From contig NZ_CP031015.1 of assembly GCF_003850245.1 (NCBI RefSeq), positions 1,302,001 through 1,366,000 on the forward strand: a DNA stretch of 64,000 bases, written 5' to 3'. The stretch is from Microbacterium sp. ABRD28 (GTDB taxonomy: Bacteria; Actinomycetota; Actinomycetes; Actinomycetales; Microbacteriaceae). Each line of letters starts with the position of its first letter. Positions within the stretch are counted from its first letter, which is position 1. Positions 36,556-46,749 of this stretch are shown piece after piece. A model generated the notes under the pieces. It was not told where the DNA came from. It ran no database searches and was given only the letters and a program-made list of their open reading frames with translations. Both the position numbers and the translations under genes were made by a program.

Positions 36556-38499
36556 ATGCAGTTCCATCACCACGGCTACGTCTCGGGCGATCCCCGCGTC
36601 CAGCCCGCCGCCGGCACCGGGATCGACCGGCCCGACGATCTCCCCGACGTCGTCGACGTGCTGATCGTCGGCTCGGGGCCCGCGGGCATGCTCCTGGCCG
36701 CGCAGATGTCGCAGTTCCCGACTCTCACGACCCGACTCATCGAGCGCCGCGACGGGCGCCTGCCGCTCGGTCAGGCAGACGGCATCCAACCGCGGAGCGT
36801 CGAGACCTTCCAGGCCTTCGGGTTCGCCGAGCGCATCATCGCCGAGGCCTACAACATCGGCTGGATGAACTTCTGGGGCCCCGACCCGACCGACCCGTCA
36901 CGAATCACCCGCACCGCGCGTACCGAGGACTACGGCTACAAGATCAGCGAATTCCCGCACCTCATCGTCAACCAGGCGCGGGTGCTCGACTACTTCGCCG
37001 AGGCCGCGGCGCTCGGCCCCGCCCGCATCGCGCCCGACTACGGCGTGGAGTTCCTCGGCCTCACCGTTCGCGATGCCGACATCGACCCCGGCGCCGACAC
37101 CGACCACCCCGTGGAGGTGCGCGTGCGTCACGTCGCCGGCCCCCGTGCGGGGGAGGAGCGCGCCATCCGAGCGCGCTACGTCGTCGGATGCGACGGTGCG
37201 CGCAGCCGCGTCCGCGAGGCGATCGGGCGCACCCACGTCGGCAGCACCGCCCAGCACGCCTGGGGTGTCATGGACGTGCTCGTCGACACCGACTTCCCCG
37301 ACTGGCGCATCAAATGCGCGATCGCGGCGGAGGCGGGAAACATCCTTCACATTCCGCGCGAGGGCGGCTACCTCAGCCGCATGTACATCGACCTCGGAGA
37401 GGTCGCCGCAGATGACAACCACCGCGTCCGCCAGACCCCGATCGAGGAGATCATCCGGCGCGCCAATGCGATCCTCCACCCCTACACGATCGAGGTGAAG
37501 CAGGTCGCCTGGCACAGTGTCTACGAGGTCGGCCACCGGGTCACCGACGGCTTCGACGACGTCGCTGCCGACGACGACCGCGATCCGCGCGTCTTCCTCA
37601 CCGGCGACGCCTGCCACACCCACAGTGCCAAGGCCGGGCAGGGGATGAACGTCTCCATGCAGGACGGGTTCAACCTGGGCTGGAAACTCGGTCACGTGCT
37701 CTCCGGCCTCGCTCCGGCATCCCTCCTCCGTACCTACGACGCCGAGCGCAAGCCCGTGGCCCAGCAGCTCATCGACTTCGACCGGGAGTGGTCGTCGCTC
37801 ATGGCTCGCAAACCCGCCGAGATCTCCGACCCCCAGGAGCTCGCGACCTACTACCTGGGCACCGCCGAGTTCCCGTCGGGGTTCATGACTCGCTACGCGC
37901 CGTCTTCGATCGTGGCGGATGGCGCGCACCAGCCGCTGGCGGAGGGCTTCCCCGTGGGCATGCGATTCAAGAGCTCCGAGGTGGTGAGGGTGGTCGACGG
38001 CAACGCCGTCCACCTCGGTCACCACGCCAAGGCCGACGGGCGCTGGCGCATCTACGCCTTCGCCGATCGCCCGGCCGCCGGCGAGTCCTCGGCGCTCGCA
38101 GACTGGGCGGAGCGGGTGGACGCCCCCGACGGACCCGTGCGCCGGCTGACGCCCGAGGGTGCCGACCTCGACACCGTCTTCGACGTGAAGGTGATCTACC
38201 AGCAGGCGTTCGACGACGTCGAGCTCGCCGCGGTGCCCCAGATCTTCCGGCCCCGCTCCGGCCCGCTGGGCCTCGTCGACGGCGAGAAGGTGTTCGCGGC
38301 GGCACCGAGCGCCTGGACCCGCACCGACATCTTCGACGAGCGTGGCCTCTCGCGCGATGGCGTCGTCGTGGTGGTGCGTCCCGACCAGTACGTCGCCGCC
38401 GTCCTGCCGCTCCGGGCGGCCGCTGAGCTCGATGCCTTCCTCTCGGGCGCCTTCCTGCCGCAGCGCGAGGTCGCTGGGGCCGGTGCGTCGGCGCACTGA
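36556..38499 (+). CDS. FAD-dependent aromatic hydroxylase (3-hydroxybenzoate 4-monooxygenase / phenol 2-monooxygenase type)
   Basis: This is a 647-residue class A flavoprotein monooxygenase. The FAD Rossmann motif is VLIVGSGPAGMLLA near residue 36. YVVGCDGARSRVREAIG is the DG motif, and the FAD ribityl site is VFLTGDACHTHSAKAGQGMNVSMQDGFNLGWKL. A thioredoxin-like C-terminal domain (about 460-640) is typical of the phenol hydroxylase / MobA subgroup. It would hydroxylate a phenolic ring with NAD(P)H and oxygen. AAGGAG lies 6 nt before the ATG. The exact substrate is inferred from family only. Confidence 0.9.
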   Translation: MQFHHHGYVSGDPRVQPAAGTGIDRPDDLPDVVDVLIVGSGPAGMLLAAQMSQFPTLTTRLIERRDGRLPLGQADGIQPRSVETFQAFGFAERIIAEAYNIGWMNFWGPDPTDPSRITRTARTEDYGYKISEFPHLIVNQARVLDYFAEAAALGPARIAPDYGVEFLGLTVRDADIDPGADTDHPVEVRVRHVAGPRAGEERAIRARYVVGCDGARSRVREAIGRTHVGSTAQHAWGVMDVLVDTDFPDWRIKCAIAAEAGNILHIPREGGYLSRMYIDLGEVAADDNHRVRQTPIEEIIRRANAILHPYTIEVKQVAWHSVYEVGHRVTDGFDDVAADDDRDPRVFLTGDACHTHSAKAGQGMNVSMQDGFNLGWKLGHVLSGLAPASLLRTYDAERKPVAQQLIDFDREWSSLMARKPAEISDPQELATYYLGTAEFPSGFMTRYAPSSIVADGAHQPLAEGFPVGMRFKSSEVVRVVDGNAVHLGHHAKADGRWRIYAFADRPAAGESSALADWAERVDAPDGPVRRLTPEGADLDTVFDVKVIYQQAFDDVELAAVPQIFRPRSGPLGLVDGEKVFAAAPSAWTRTDIFDERGLSRDGVVVVVRPDQYVAAVLPLRAAAELDAFLSGAFLPQREVAGAGASAH

Positions 38500-38616
38500 G
38501 ACAGCCGCCCGCCCCGGCGCACACCGCGTTTGCGCCGACTGTACGCCGTGTATATCGAAGCCTGCGCCGACAGCCGGGCACAATGACCACGACCGCCCCC
38601 GATCCCGAGGAGTCCC

Positions 38617-40089
38617 ATGACCGCCGATCGTGAAGCCGCCCTGCTCGCCGAGGTCCCCGATGGACTGTTCATCGGAGGGTCCTGGCGGCACGCTTCGGAG
38701 GGCCGGACGCTCCGCGTCTTCGATCCCGCCACCGGCCACGCGGTCAAGACGATCGCCGACGCCTCGGTCGACGACGGCAAAGCGGCACTGGATGCCGCTG
38801 TCGCGGCGTTCCCGGAGTGGTCGCGCACCCCGGCGCGCGAGCGCGCCGAACTGCTGCGTCGCACCTTCGACCTCGTCCAGGAACGCAAGGAGGACCTCGC
38901 GCTCCTGATGACGATCGAGATGGGCAAGCCCCTCGCCGAGGCGCGCGGCGAGGTCGTGTACGGCGGGGAGTTCATCCGCTGGTTCAGCGAGGAGGCCGCG
39001 CACGTGCAGGGTCGTTACGGCGCGAACCCCGAGGGCACCGGGCGCATGATCGTCTCGCAGCACCCGGTGGGTCCCTGCTACCTCATCACCCCGTGGAACT
39101 TCCCCCTCGCGATGGCCACCCGCAAGATCGCCCCGGCGCTCGCCGCCGGCTGCACCGTGGTCATCAAGCCCGCCGAGCTCACGCCGCTGACGACGCTGTT
39201 CTTCGTCAAACTGCTCGAGGAGGCCGGGCTCCCGGCGGGTGTCGTGAACGTCCTCACCACGTCGAGCTCGGGGAAGGTCTCCGAGCCGATCATCCGCGAC
39301 CCCCGCCTGCGCAAGCTCTCCTTCACCGGTTCGACGCCGGTGGGGCAGCGGCTGCTCGAGCAGGCCGCAGAGGGCGTGCTCCGCACCTCGATGGAGCTCG
39401 GCGGCAATGCGCCCTTCGTCGTCTTCGACGACGCCGACCTCGACAAGGCGGTCGACGGCGCGATGGCGGCGAAGTTCCGCAACATCGGTCAGGCGTGCAC
39501 CGCGGCGAACCGGTTCATCGTGCACCGCTCCGTCGCCGACGAGTTCGCCCGTCGCGTCACCGCGCGCGTGCAGGGCTTCCGCATCGGTCGCGGCACGGAA
39601 GAGGGCGTCACCATCGGCCCGCTCATCGACGATCGCGCGGTGGCCAAGGCCACGGCCCTGGTCGACGACGCCGTGAGCCGCGGTGCGGAGCTGCGCACCG
39701 GCGGCAAGGCCGTCGACGGCCCGGGAACGTTCTACGAGCCGACGGTGGTCTCGGATGTGCGGCCGGGAAGCGACATCCTCCGCGAGGAGATCTTCGGGCC
39801 GGTGCTCGCCATCATCCCGTTCGACGACGAGGACGATGCCGTCCGCATCGCCAACGACACCGAGTACGGCCTGGTCTCGTACGTCTACACCGAGAACCTC
39901 GCTCGCGGGCAGCGCATGATCGAGCGGCTCGAGACCGGCATGATGGGCCTGAACATGGGGGTCGTCTCCAACGCCGCCGCCCCGTTCGGCGGGTGGAAGT
40001 TCTCGGGCCTCGGCCGCGAGGGCGGCGCCGAGGGCATCCACGAGTACCTGCAGACGAAGTACACGCTCACCCCGAACCCGTTCGCCTGA
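38617..40089 (+). CDS. gabD: NAD(P)-dependent succinate-semialdehyde dehydrogenase family protein
   Basis: This is a 490-residue aldehyde dehydrogenase. The nucleotide site includes TPWNFPLAMATRKIAPALAAGCTVVIKPAELTPL and FTGSTPVGQRL. The general base Glu is in SMELGGNAPFVVF, and the nucleophilic Cys in NIGQACTAANRF near residue 290. The closest remembered relatives are SSADH/GabD enzymes, but aldehyde specificity is not proven. GAGGAG lies upstream. It follows the monooxygenase after a 117-bp gap, so co-regulation is possible but not certain. Confidence 0.9.
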   Translation: MTADREAALLAEVPDGLFIGGSWRHASEGRTLRVFDPATGHAVKTIADASVDDGKAALDAAVAAFPEWSRTPARERAELLRRTFDLVQERKEDLALLMTIEMGKPLAEARGEVVYGGEFIRWFSEEAAHVQGRYGANPEGTGRMIVSQHPVGPCYLITPWNFPLAMATRKIAPALAAGCTVVIKPAELTPLTTLFFVKLLEEAGLPAGVVNVLTTSSSGKVSEPIIRDPRLRKLSFTGSTPVGQRLLEQAAEGVLRTSMELGGNAPFVVFDDADLDKAVDGAMAAKFRNIGQACTAANRFIVHRSVADEFARRVTARVQGFRIGRGTEEGVTIGPLIDDRAVAKATALVDDAVSRGAELRTGGKAVDGPGTFYEPTVVSDVRPGSDILREEIFGPVLAIIPFDDEDDAVRIANDTEYGLVSYVYTENLARGQRMIERLETGMMGLNMGVVSNAAAPFGGWKFSGLGREGGAEGIHEYLQTKYTLTPNPFA

Positions 40090-40153
40090 GCGCGGCGGCG
40101 CGCCTCGGAAGGGGCGGCGACCGGGTGTCGGGGGCGCGGGGCAGGATGACCGA

Positions 40154-41212
40154 GTGATGACGTCACCGCTGCTCGCACGCCGCCTGCGCTCGCACCGTCT
40201 GAGCGCGCCCGCCGCGACGCTGGAGGCCGCCGCGCGGTCGCTGCTCGCGGTCCAGGCGCAGGATTTCGTGGGCGGCCGGTGGGCGCTCGCGACGCGCACG
40301 CGTGGTGCTCCCTCGCTCTCCGCCGTCGACGCGCTCTTCGACGGCGGCCGGCTGGTGCGCTCGTGGACGATGCGCGGAACGCTCCACATCGTCTCCGCAG
40401 CCGACCTCCGATGGATCCTGGAGGCGACTCGGGCGAGGCAGGAGCGCCGTGCCGCCCCTGTGCTCCGGCGCGAGGGGGTCGACGGCGCCGTGCTGGTGCG
40501 CGCCGAGCAGGCCGCGCGCCGAGCGCTCGACGACGACGGGCGGATGACCCGCGCCGACCTCTTCGCCGCGTGGGATGCCGCGGGCATTCCCACCGCGGGA
40601 CAGCGCGGCTATCACCTGCTCTCCGCGCTCGCCGTTGCGGGTGTGCTGTGCCTGGGGCCCGTCCAGGAGCGGCCGAGCCGTGCGGCACGGGAGCAGACCG
40701 TCATCCTCGTCGATGACCTGAGGACGGATGCCGCGGCGCCGGCCGATCCTCTCGTCGAGCTGATCGTCGGCTACATCCGCGGCCACGGGCCGGCTTCCGC
40801 ACGCGATGCGGCGTGGTGGTCGGGTCTGCCGCTCACGGCCGTCCGCGCGGCGCTCGCCGATGCCGGTGATCGCGTCACGGTCTGGCGCGAGGGCGCCGAG
40901 CCGCTGTACGTCGACGCCGCCGCGGCGCCCCGCGCGACGGCGTACGACGACGCACTGGCGCTGCCGCCCTTCGACGAGTACTACCTCTCCTACGACGACC
41001 GCTCGACCACGTGCGCGCCGCAGCATCTCGACCGGGTGGGGCCGTCGAAGAACGGCATGGTCCGCGCCGTGCTGATCGCCGACGGCCGGGTGGCGGGCAC
41101 CTGGACGCCTGCCAGAGGTGCGGCCGGCATCGACCTGTTCGACGCCGACAGCGTCTCGGTCGCCGACGCGCGCGCGGCGGTCGCCCGGTTCACCGCGTTC
41201 CGCGCGGGATGA
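40154..41212 (+). CDS. Winged-helix, AlkZ-like (HTH_42/DUF1006) DNA-binding protein
   Basis: This is a 352-residue protein of the family that includes the DNA glycosylase AlkZ. LLAVQAQDFVGGRWALATRTRG near residue 32 has the Q-x-Q pair that is catalytic in AlkZ. SWTMRGTLHIVSAADLRWIL and the C-terminal LPPFDEYYLSYDDRS and RAVLIADGRVAGTW are family-typical. It may excise bulky or crosslinked bases, or simply bind DNA. GTG at 40154 has CAGGAT 6 nt upstream (leaderless). ATG at 40157 is an alternative start. Confidence 0.86.
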   Translation: MMTSPLLARRLRSHRLSAPAATLEAAARSLLAVQAQDFVGGRWALATRTRGAPSLSAVDALFDGGRLVRSWTMRGTLHIVSAADLRWILEATRARQERRAAPVLRREGVDGAVLVRAEQAARRALDDDGRMTRADLFAAWDAAGIPTAGQRGYHLLSALAVAGVLCLGPVQERPSRAAREQTVILVDDLRTDAAAPADPLVELIVGYIRGHGPASARDAAWWSGLPLTAVRAALADAGDRVTVWREGAEPLYVDAAAAPRATAYDDALALPPFDEYYLSYDDRSTTCAPQHLDRVGPSKNGMVRAVLIADGRVAGTWTPARGAAGIDLFDADSVSVADARAAVARFTAFRAG

Positions 41213-41224
41213 CCCGCAGGCGGA

Positions 41225-42688
41225 CTACTCCGCCGGGGAGTGCCGCTCGAGGAAGGCGTACACCTCGGTGTCGTCGACTCCCGGGAACGCGCCGCGGGGG
41301 AGAGGGGAGAACATGTGCTGGTGCACCCGCGCGCTCGGCCAGGCCTTGCCGCTCCAGCGCGAGGCGACGTCGGCGGGGGGACGGCGGCAGCACGACTCGT
41401 CAGGGCAGGTGGAGGTGGCCCGCGTGGCCGTCTCGCGACCGCGGAACCACTTGGCGTCGTCGAAGGGCACGCCGACCGTGATCGAGAACTCCCCGTCGCT
41501 GGTCACGCCCGTCTGCGTCGAGCACCAGAAGGTGCCCGCCGGGGTATCGGTGTACTGGTAGTGCTCCGTGGTGCGGTTCTGCTCTTCGAACGCCGAGCGC
41601 GCCGACCACTGGCGGCACACGATCTGTCCCTCGACCGACCCCGTGACATCCATCGGCACCGGGAGGTCGTCGTTCTCGTACACGCGGGAGATCCCGCCGT
41701 TGCCGTCGACCCGCAGGAAGTGCAGTCGGATGCCGAGATGGTGGGTGAGGAGGTTCGTCAGGCGCATCGCCGCGGCTTCGTGGGTCACCCCGAACGCATC
41801 GCGGAAGTCTTCGACGGCGAGGTTGCGGTCCTTCTTCGCCTGCTGGAGGAAGGACACGGCGGCGGTTTCGGGCATGAGACAGCACGCGGCGTAGTAGTTG
41901 ATCTCCAGACGCTGCTGCAGGAAGTCGGCGTAGTCGGTGGGCCGCTCGTGCCCCAGCAGACGGTGCGCCATCGCCTGCAGAGCCATGGAGCGCAGGCCGT
42001 GCCCGCCGGGGATCGACGCGGGAGGCAGGTAGATGCGTCCGTGCTCGAGGTCGGTGACCGAGCGCGCCGAGTGCGGCAGATCGTTGACGTAGATCAGCTC
42101 GAAGCCGAGCTGCTCGGCCATGATGCTCACGGTTCGGTGGGTGAGGGCGCCGGAGACGTGGCCGGCGGCCCTCAGCTGCTTCTCGGCGAGACGTTCGATG
42201 TCCGGGAGGTAGTTGTCGGCGTCGCGCATCCGTACCCGCAGCTCGGTGTTGGCCCGGCGGGCCTCCTCCGGCGTGGCGATCGCCTCGCGCTCGCGACGCT
42301 GCAGTTCGCGATGCAGCGCCAGGATCGATTCGAGCGTCTCATCGGTCATCGACTTCGACACCTTGATGGGGGCGACCCCCAGCTGGCGGAAGACGGGACT
42401 CGTCTGCGCGCGCGCGAGCTCGATCTCCAGCGCCGCGCGTCGATTGGGCGGCTCGGTGGAGAGGAGGTCGGTGACCTCGACGCCGGTGGCCCCGGCGATC
42501 GCCTGCAGCAGCGACAGCTTCGGCTCCCGCTTGCCGTTCTCGATGAGGCTCAGTTGGCTGCCGGCGACGCCGACCTGCTCTCCGAGCTCGTCGAGCGTGA
42601 AACCGCGGGAGAGCCGGTGGTGACGGATCCGGTGGCCCAGCGTCGTGAGGTGCAGCGGTGCCGTCGAGGTCGCGGTGGGAAGCGCCAT
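41225..42688 (-). CDS. ramB: RamB/ScfR-type transcriptional regulator (XRE helix-turn-helix plus short-chain fatty-acyl regulator domain)
   Basis: This is a 487-residue regulator. The N-terminal XRE helix-turn-helix (about 15-75: LGHRIRHHRLSRGFTLDELGEQVGVAGSQLSLIENGKREP) is followed by an IrrE-like domain (about 175-330) without a clear HExxH. A C-terminal domain contains STCPDESCCRRPP. RamB controls acetate, propionate and gluconeogenic genes in corynebacteria and mycobacteria. TATCCT lies 6 nt before the ATG, so it is probably leaderless. It is divergent from pckG, a plausible target. Confidence 0.9.
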   Translation of the reverse strand: MALPTATSTAPLHLTTLGHRIRHHRLSRGFTLDELGEQVGVAGSQLSLIENGKREPKLSLLQAIAGATGVEVTDLLSTEPPNRRAALEIELARAQTSPVFRQLGVAPIKVSKSMTDETLESILALHRELQRREREAIATPEEARRANTELRVRMRDADNYLPDIERLAEKQLRAAGHVSGALTHRTVSIMAEQLGFELIYVNDLPHSARSVTDLEHGRIYLPPASIPGGHGLRSMALQAMAHRLLGHERPTDYADFLQQRLEINYYAACCLMPETAAVSFLQQAKKDRNLAVEDFRDAFGVTHEAAAMRLTNLLTHHLGIRLHFLRVDGNGGISRVYENDDLPVPMDVTGSVEGQIVCRQWSARSAFEEQNRTTEHYQYTDTPAGTFWCSTQTGVTSDGEFSITVGVPFDDAKWFRGRETATRATSTCPDESCCRRPPADVASRWSGKAWPSARVHQHMFSPLPRGAFPGVDDTEVYAFLERHSPAE

Positions 42689-42804
42689 GATTTGAGGATA
42701 GCGAAAGAATCAGTATTTTTGCGCGGTAGCTGCCCTTAAACACGGTGTCGCAACCCGAGATAGTGGAGGAACACCAGGTTTCATGCCGAGCTGAGGGAGC
42801 TTCC

Positions 42805-44682
42805 ATGGCTATCGCCGATATCTTCTCGCGTACCGCGTCCGCCGCGATGGACGCCGGAGACTCCCGTGCGTACGGCGCCCGCCCCACGATCATCGGCGGC
42901 GGGATGGCCGAGTTGGAGGCGTGGGTGGAGGAGATCGCCACTCTCACCCAGCCCGATCGCATCCACTGGGTCGACGGGTCGCGCGGCGAGAACGACGCGC
43001 TGCTGCGCCAGATGGTCGACGAGGGGAAGCTGATCAAGCTCAACCCCGAGTGGCGCCCGGGTTCCTACCTCGCCCGCTCCCACCCGAGCGACGTCGCGCG
43101 CACCGAGGCGCGCACCTTCATCGCCTCGGAGCTCGAAGAAGACGCCGGCCCCACGAACAATTGGGCCCCTCCTGCCGAGATCCGCGCGACGATCACGCCG
43201 CTGTTCGAGGGATCGATGCGCGGTCGCACGATGTACGTCGTGCCCTTCTCGATGGGCCCGGTCGGCGGTCCGCTGTCGCACATCGGCGTGCAAGTGACCG
43301 ACAGCGCGTACGCCGTGGCATCCATCGGGATCATGACCCGCGTGGGCACGCAGGTGCTGCGGGAGATCGCTGCCGGGAAGCCCTGGGTGAAGACCGTGCA
43401 CTCGGTCGGTGCTCCTCTGCGCCCCGGCGAGCCCGATGTGGCGTGGCCGTGCAACGACGAGAAGTACATCGTGCACTTCCCCGACACCCTCGAGGTCTGG
43501 TCGTTCGGCTCGGGGTACGGCGGCAATGCGATCCTGGCCAAGAAGTGCTTCGCGCTGCGGATCGCCTCGGTGATCGGCCGAGACGAGGGCTGGCTCGCCG
43601 AGCACATGCTGCTCATCCGCGTGATCGACCCGGCCGGTCGCGCCTACCACGTCGCCGCGGCGTTCCCCTCGGCCTGCGGCAAGACGAACCTGGCCATGCT
43701 GCGCCCCACCATTCCCGGATGGCGCGTGGAGACCCTCGGCGACGACATCGCCTGGCTCCGTCCGGGCGAGGACGGACGCCTCTGGGCGATCAACCCCGAG
43801 GCGGGCTTCTTCGGGGTGGCGCCCGGCACCGGCGAATCGACCAACGTGACCGCGGTCGAGACCCTGTGGGGCAACACCATCTTCACCAACGTCGCGCTCC
43901 GCCCCGACGGCGATGTCTGGTGGGAGGGTTTGACCGACACCCCGCCCGCTGAGCTCACCGACTGGGAGGGCAACCCCTGGACGCCCGAGAGCGGTCGACC
44001 CGCCGCCCACCCCAATTCGCGCTTCACCGTCGGTGCCGCCCAGTGCCCCCAGATCGCCGAGGACTGGGATGCCCCGCAGGGAGTGCCGCTGGATGCGATC
44101 CTCTTCGGCGGCCGCCGGGCGACGAACGTCCCGCTCGTCGTCGAAGCGACCGACTGGACCCACGGCGTGTTCATGGGCGCGACGATCTCGTCGGAGCGCA
44201 CCGCCGCCGCCGAGGGCACCGTCGGCGAGCTCCGCCGCGACCCGTTCGCCATGCTGCCGTTCTGCGGGTACAACATGGCCGACTATTTCGGGCACTGGCT
44301 GAAGGTCGGTCAGAAGCTCCGCTTCGACCGCGCTCCCCGCATCTTCCAGGTCAACTGGTTCCGGAAGGGCCCCGACGGACGCTTCCTGTGGCCCGGCTTC
44401 GGCGACAACGCCCGGGTCATCGACTGGATCATCCGCCGAATCGAGGGCGAGGTCCCCGCGGTCGACAGCCCGGTCGGGCGCCTGCCGCGCACCGAAGACC
44501 TCGATGTCGACGGCATCGACGTCTCGGCCGACGACCTCGAGCGCCTCTTCGCCATCGACCCGCAGTCGTGGCTCCAGGAAGCCGATCTCACCGACGAGTT
44601 CTTCCGCACCTTCGAGGGACGGATTCCCGCGGCGCTGTACGCCGAGCTCGCGGCGCTGCGCTACCGCCTCCAGCGGGCCTGA
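42805..44682 (+). CDS. pckG: Phosphoenolpyruvate carboxykinase (GTP)
   Basis: This 625-residue enzyme converts oxaloacetate and GTP to phosphoenolpyruvate in gluconeogenesis. [41 protein letters not shown], the P-loop with reactive Cys [13 protein letters not shown], the metal site of GDDIAWL and [20 protein letters not shown] are GTP-type signatures. GAGGGAG lies before the ATG, and an upstream in-frame GTG is less likely. It is divergent from the RamB-like regulator and convergent with the ABC exporter, 7 bp away. Confidence 0.97.
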   Translation: MAIADIFSRTASAAMDAGDSRAYGARPTIIGGGMAELEAWVEEIATLTQPDRIHWVDGSRGENDALLRQMVDEGKLIKLNPEWRPGSYLARSHPSDVARTEARTFIASELEEDAGPTNNWAPPAEIRATITPLFEGSMRGRTMYVVPFSMGPVGGPLSHIGVQVTDSAYAVASIGIMTRVGTQVLREIAAGKPWVKTVHSVGAPLRPGEPDVAWPCNDEKYIVHFPDTLEVWSFGSGYGGNAILAKKCFALRIASVIGRDEGWLAEHMLLIRVIDPAGRAYHVAAAFPSACGKTNLAMLRPTIPGWRVETLGDDIAWLRPGEDGRLWAINPEAGFFGVAPGTGESTNVTAVETLWGNTIFTNVALRPDGDVWWEGLTDTPPAELTDWEGNPWTPESGRPAAHPNSRFTVGAAQCPQIAEDWDAPQGVPLDAILFGGRRATNVPLVVEATDWTHGVFMGATISSERTAAAEGTVGELRRDPFAMLPFCGYNMADYFGHWLKVGQKLRFDRAPRIFQVNWFRKGPDGRFLWPGFGDNARVIDWIIRRIEGEVPAVDSPVGRLPRTEDLDVDGIDVSADDLERLFAIDPQSWLQEADLTDEFFRTFEGRIPAALYAELAALRYRLQRA

Positions 44683-44689
44683 CGCCGCG

Positions 44690-46636
44690 TCACACCAGGA
44701 GCTGGTGGCGGGCGAGGTCGCGGTACAGCGGCGTCGTCTCCACCAGCTCCCCGTGTGTGCCCTGGCCGACCACGCGGCCGTGGTCGAGAACCACGATGAG
44801 GTCGCTGTCGACCACCGTCGACAGCCGGTGCGCGATGACGATCAGCGTGCGTCCGGCCGCCACGGCGTCGATCGCGTCGCGCATCCGCTGCTCGTTCAGG
44901 CCGTCGAGCGACGAGGTCGATTCGTCCAGCAGCAGGATGGGCGGCGCCGCCAGCAACGCCCGCGCGATCGCGAGGCGCTGACGCTCACCCCCCGAGAGCA
45001 TGACGCCACTCTCGCCGACCGGTGCCTCCAGGCCGAGGGGGCTGCGCTCCAGCACCTCGCCGAGGTTGACCGCGCGGAGCACCCGCTCGCATTCGGCGTC
45101 CGAGGCCTCCGGCGCCGCCAGTCGCAGGTTCTCGGCGATCGTGCCGGCGAGGGTCGGAGCATCCTGCTCGACGTAGCCGAGCTGTGAGCGCAGTGCCGCC
45201 CGGTCGATCGTGCGGACGTCCGCGCCGTCGAGGAGGATCGCGCCGCCGGTGGGATCGTAGAACCGCTCGATGAGGGCGAGCGTCGTGCTCTTTCCGGCGC
45301 CCGACGGGCCGACGAGGGCCACGCGCGCTCCGCGCGGGACGCGGAACGAGACGCCCCGCAGCACCTCGCCGTCGGGCGTCGCCTCCTGTGAGGGCGGTGA
45401 TGCCCCCGCATCCGATCCCTCGTCCCGGCGCACCACGTCGATCGTCGTGGTGTCGACATGGGCCGATTCGAGCAGCGCCTTGGCCTCCTTCTCGGCCGTG
45501 CGCCGCGCGGCGATGACGTTCTCGGGATATGAGAACCGCACGTCGACGAATTCGATGGCGGCCGGCGCGGTCGTATCGACCGCCGGGGCGGCGGGCACGG
45601 CCGCGGCGGTGCGGGCGTCGTCGGCGTCCTCGGTCGGGAGATCGAGCACTTCCTGGATGCGGCCGAGGGCACCCAGTGCCTGGTTCACCGACGTGATCGC
45701 GCCGAAGAACGTGCCGAGGGGCCCGATGAGGAGGAAAAGGAAGATGACGAAGGTCACCAGGCTCGCGATCTCGATCGCTCCGGATGCGACGCGGAAGCCC
45801 CCGAAGCCGAGGACGACCAGCAGCGAGACCTGCAGGGCGATGCCGGCGACGGGAACGACGAGCGCCGACACCTTCGCGATGCGGACTCCGACGTGGTAGA
45901 CGTCGGTGGCCATGGCGCTGATCGCCGCGGTCTCGCGCTCGGTCGCCCCGGCCGCGCGGACGGTGCGGATCGATCCGATGGCGCGCTCCACCCCCGAAGC
46001 CAGCTCGCCCACCTTCTCCTGCTGCACCTGGGTGGCCCGGCGGATCCGGCCGCTGAGAAGGACCACGCCCACCACCGACACACCCAGGACCAGAACGATC
46101 GCCCCGAGCAGCACCGGATCGATGATGGCCATGCCGATGATGGCGCCGATGAAGATGAGCGAGTTGCCCACGGCGTCGGCGAGGCCCTGGGTGAGGACGG
46201 CGTAGAGGAGGGTGGTGTCGGTGCCGACGCGCGACACCAGATCGCCGGTGCGGCGGGAGTCGAACTCGCTGATCGGCAGGTGGAGGATGCGCGAGATGAG
46301 CTTCCGGCGGCTGGAGTACACCACCGCGGTTCCGGTGCGCTGCAGTAGGTAATGCTGGTATCCGCCGATCAGCGACGCGGCGACGACGAGGGCGACGATG
46401 CCCCACACCAGCAGGCCGAGGGTCTCGCCCGCCTGCACGCGCTCGATCACCTGGCCGACGAGCACGGGCTGGCCGAGCGTGGCGACCGCCCCGATGATGC
46501 TGAGGACCGCCACCACCACGAGCACGCCCTTGTGCTCGAGGAGGAAGGGGATCAGCTGCTTCAGGCTCGCGCGGGGGCCGTCCTGGGAGGCTGCGCGACG
46601 GCCGCGGCGACGGGACGGGCGGGTGGTGTCAGACAT
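44690..46636 (-). CDS. ABC exporter (single-gene half-transporter) with an insertion in the ATPase domain
   Basis: This is a 648-residue homodimeric-type exporter: six membrane helices (about 30-320) and an ATPase with Walker A GPSGAGKST, Q-loop GYVEQDAPTLAGTI, signature LSGGERQR, Walker B ILLLDESTSSLD and switch IAHRLSTV. Between the A-loop (VRFSYPEN) and the next core strand (VLRGVSFRV) there are about 50 extra residues rich in Ala, Glu, Asp and Ser, not usual for the family. The substrate is unknown. It is divergent from a second exporter operon. Confidence 0.92.
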   Translation of the reverse strand: MSDTTRPSRRRGRRAASQDGPRASLKQLIPFLLEHKGVLVVVAVLSIIGAVATLGQPVLVGQVIERVQAGETLGLLVWGIVALVVAASLIGGYQHYLLQRTGTAVVYSSRRKLISRILHLPISEFDSRRTGDLVSRVGTDTTLLYAVLTQGLADAVGNSLIFIGAIIGMAIIDPVLLGAIVLVLGVSVVGVVLLSGRIRRATQVQQEKVGELASGVERAIGSIRTVRAAGATERETAAISAMATDVYHVGVRIAKVSALVVPVAGIALQVSLLVVLGFGGFRVASGAIEIASLVTFVIFLFLLIGPLGTFFGAITSVNQALGALGRIQEVLDLPTEDADDARTAAAVPAAPAVDTTAPAAIEFVDVRFSYPENVIAARRTAEKEAKALLESAHVDTTTIDVVRRDEGSDAGASPPSQEATPDGEVLRGVSFRVPRGARVALVGPSGAGKSTTLALIERFYDPTGGAILLDGADVRTIDRAALRSQLGYVEQDAPTLAGTIAENLRLAAPEASDAECERVLRAVNLGEVLERSPLGLEAPVGESGVMLSGGERQRLAIARALLAAPPILLLDESTSSLDGLNEQRMRDAIDAVAAGRTLIVIAHRLSTVVDSDLIVVLDHGRVVGQGTHGELVETTPLYRDLARHQLLV

Positions 46637-46749
46637 GGGGATGCTCCGGGGGCTAGGGCTCAGCTACGACCGTACTTCTTGTGAGCTGCCTGTTTGCCCA
46701 CCCGGCCCTCTCGCCCCGTCCGTCCCCGCCTCTCTCTTCGGTCGTCGCA

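Noticed and set aside
38583..38633. Short ORF MTTTAPDPEESHDRRS overlapping the aldehyde dehydrogenase start
   Set aside because: No ribosome binding site, and it overlaps the ribosome binding site and start of a real gene; probably chance.
36898..40593. Very long minus-strand open frame (over 1200 codons) opposite the monooxygenase and aldehyde dehydrogenase genes
   Set aside because: It is the antisense shadow of two clearly identified genes, with low-complexity Arg/Gly/Val/Asp composition and no domain. High GC makes stops rare in this frame.
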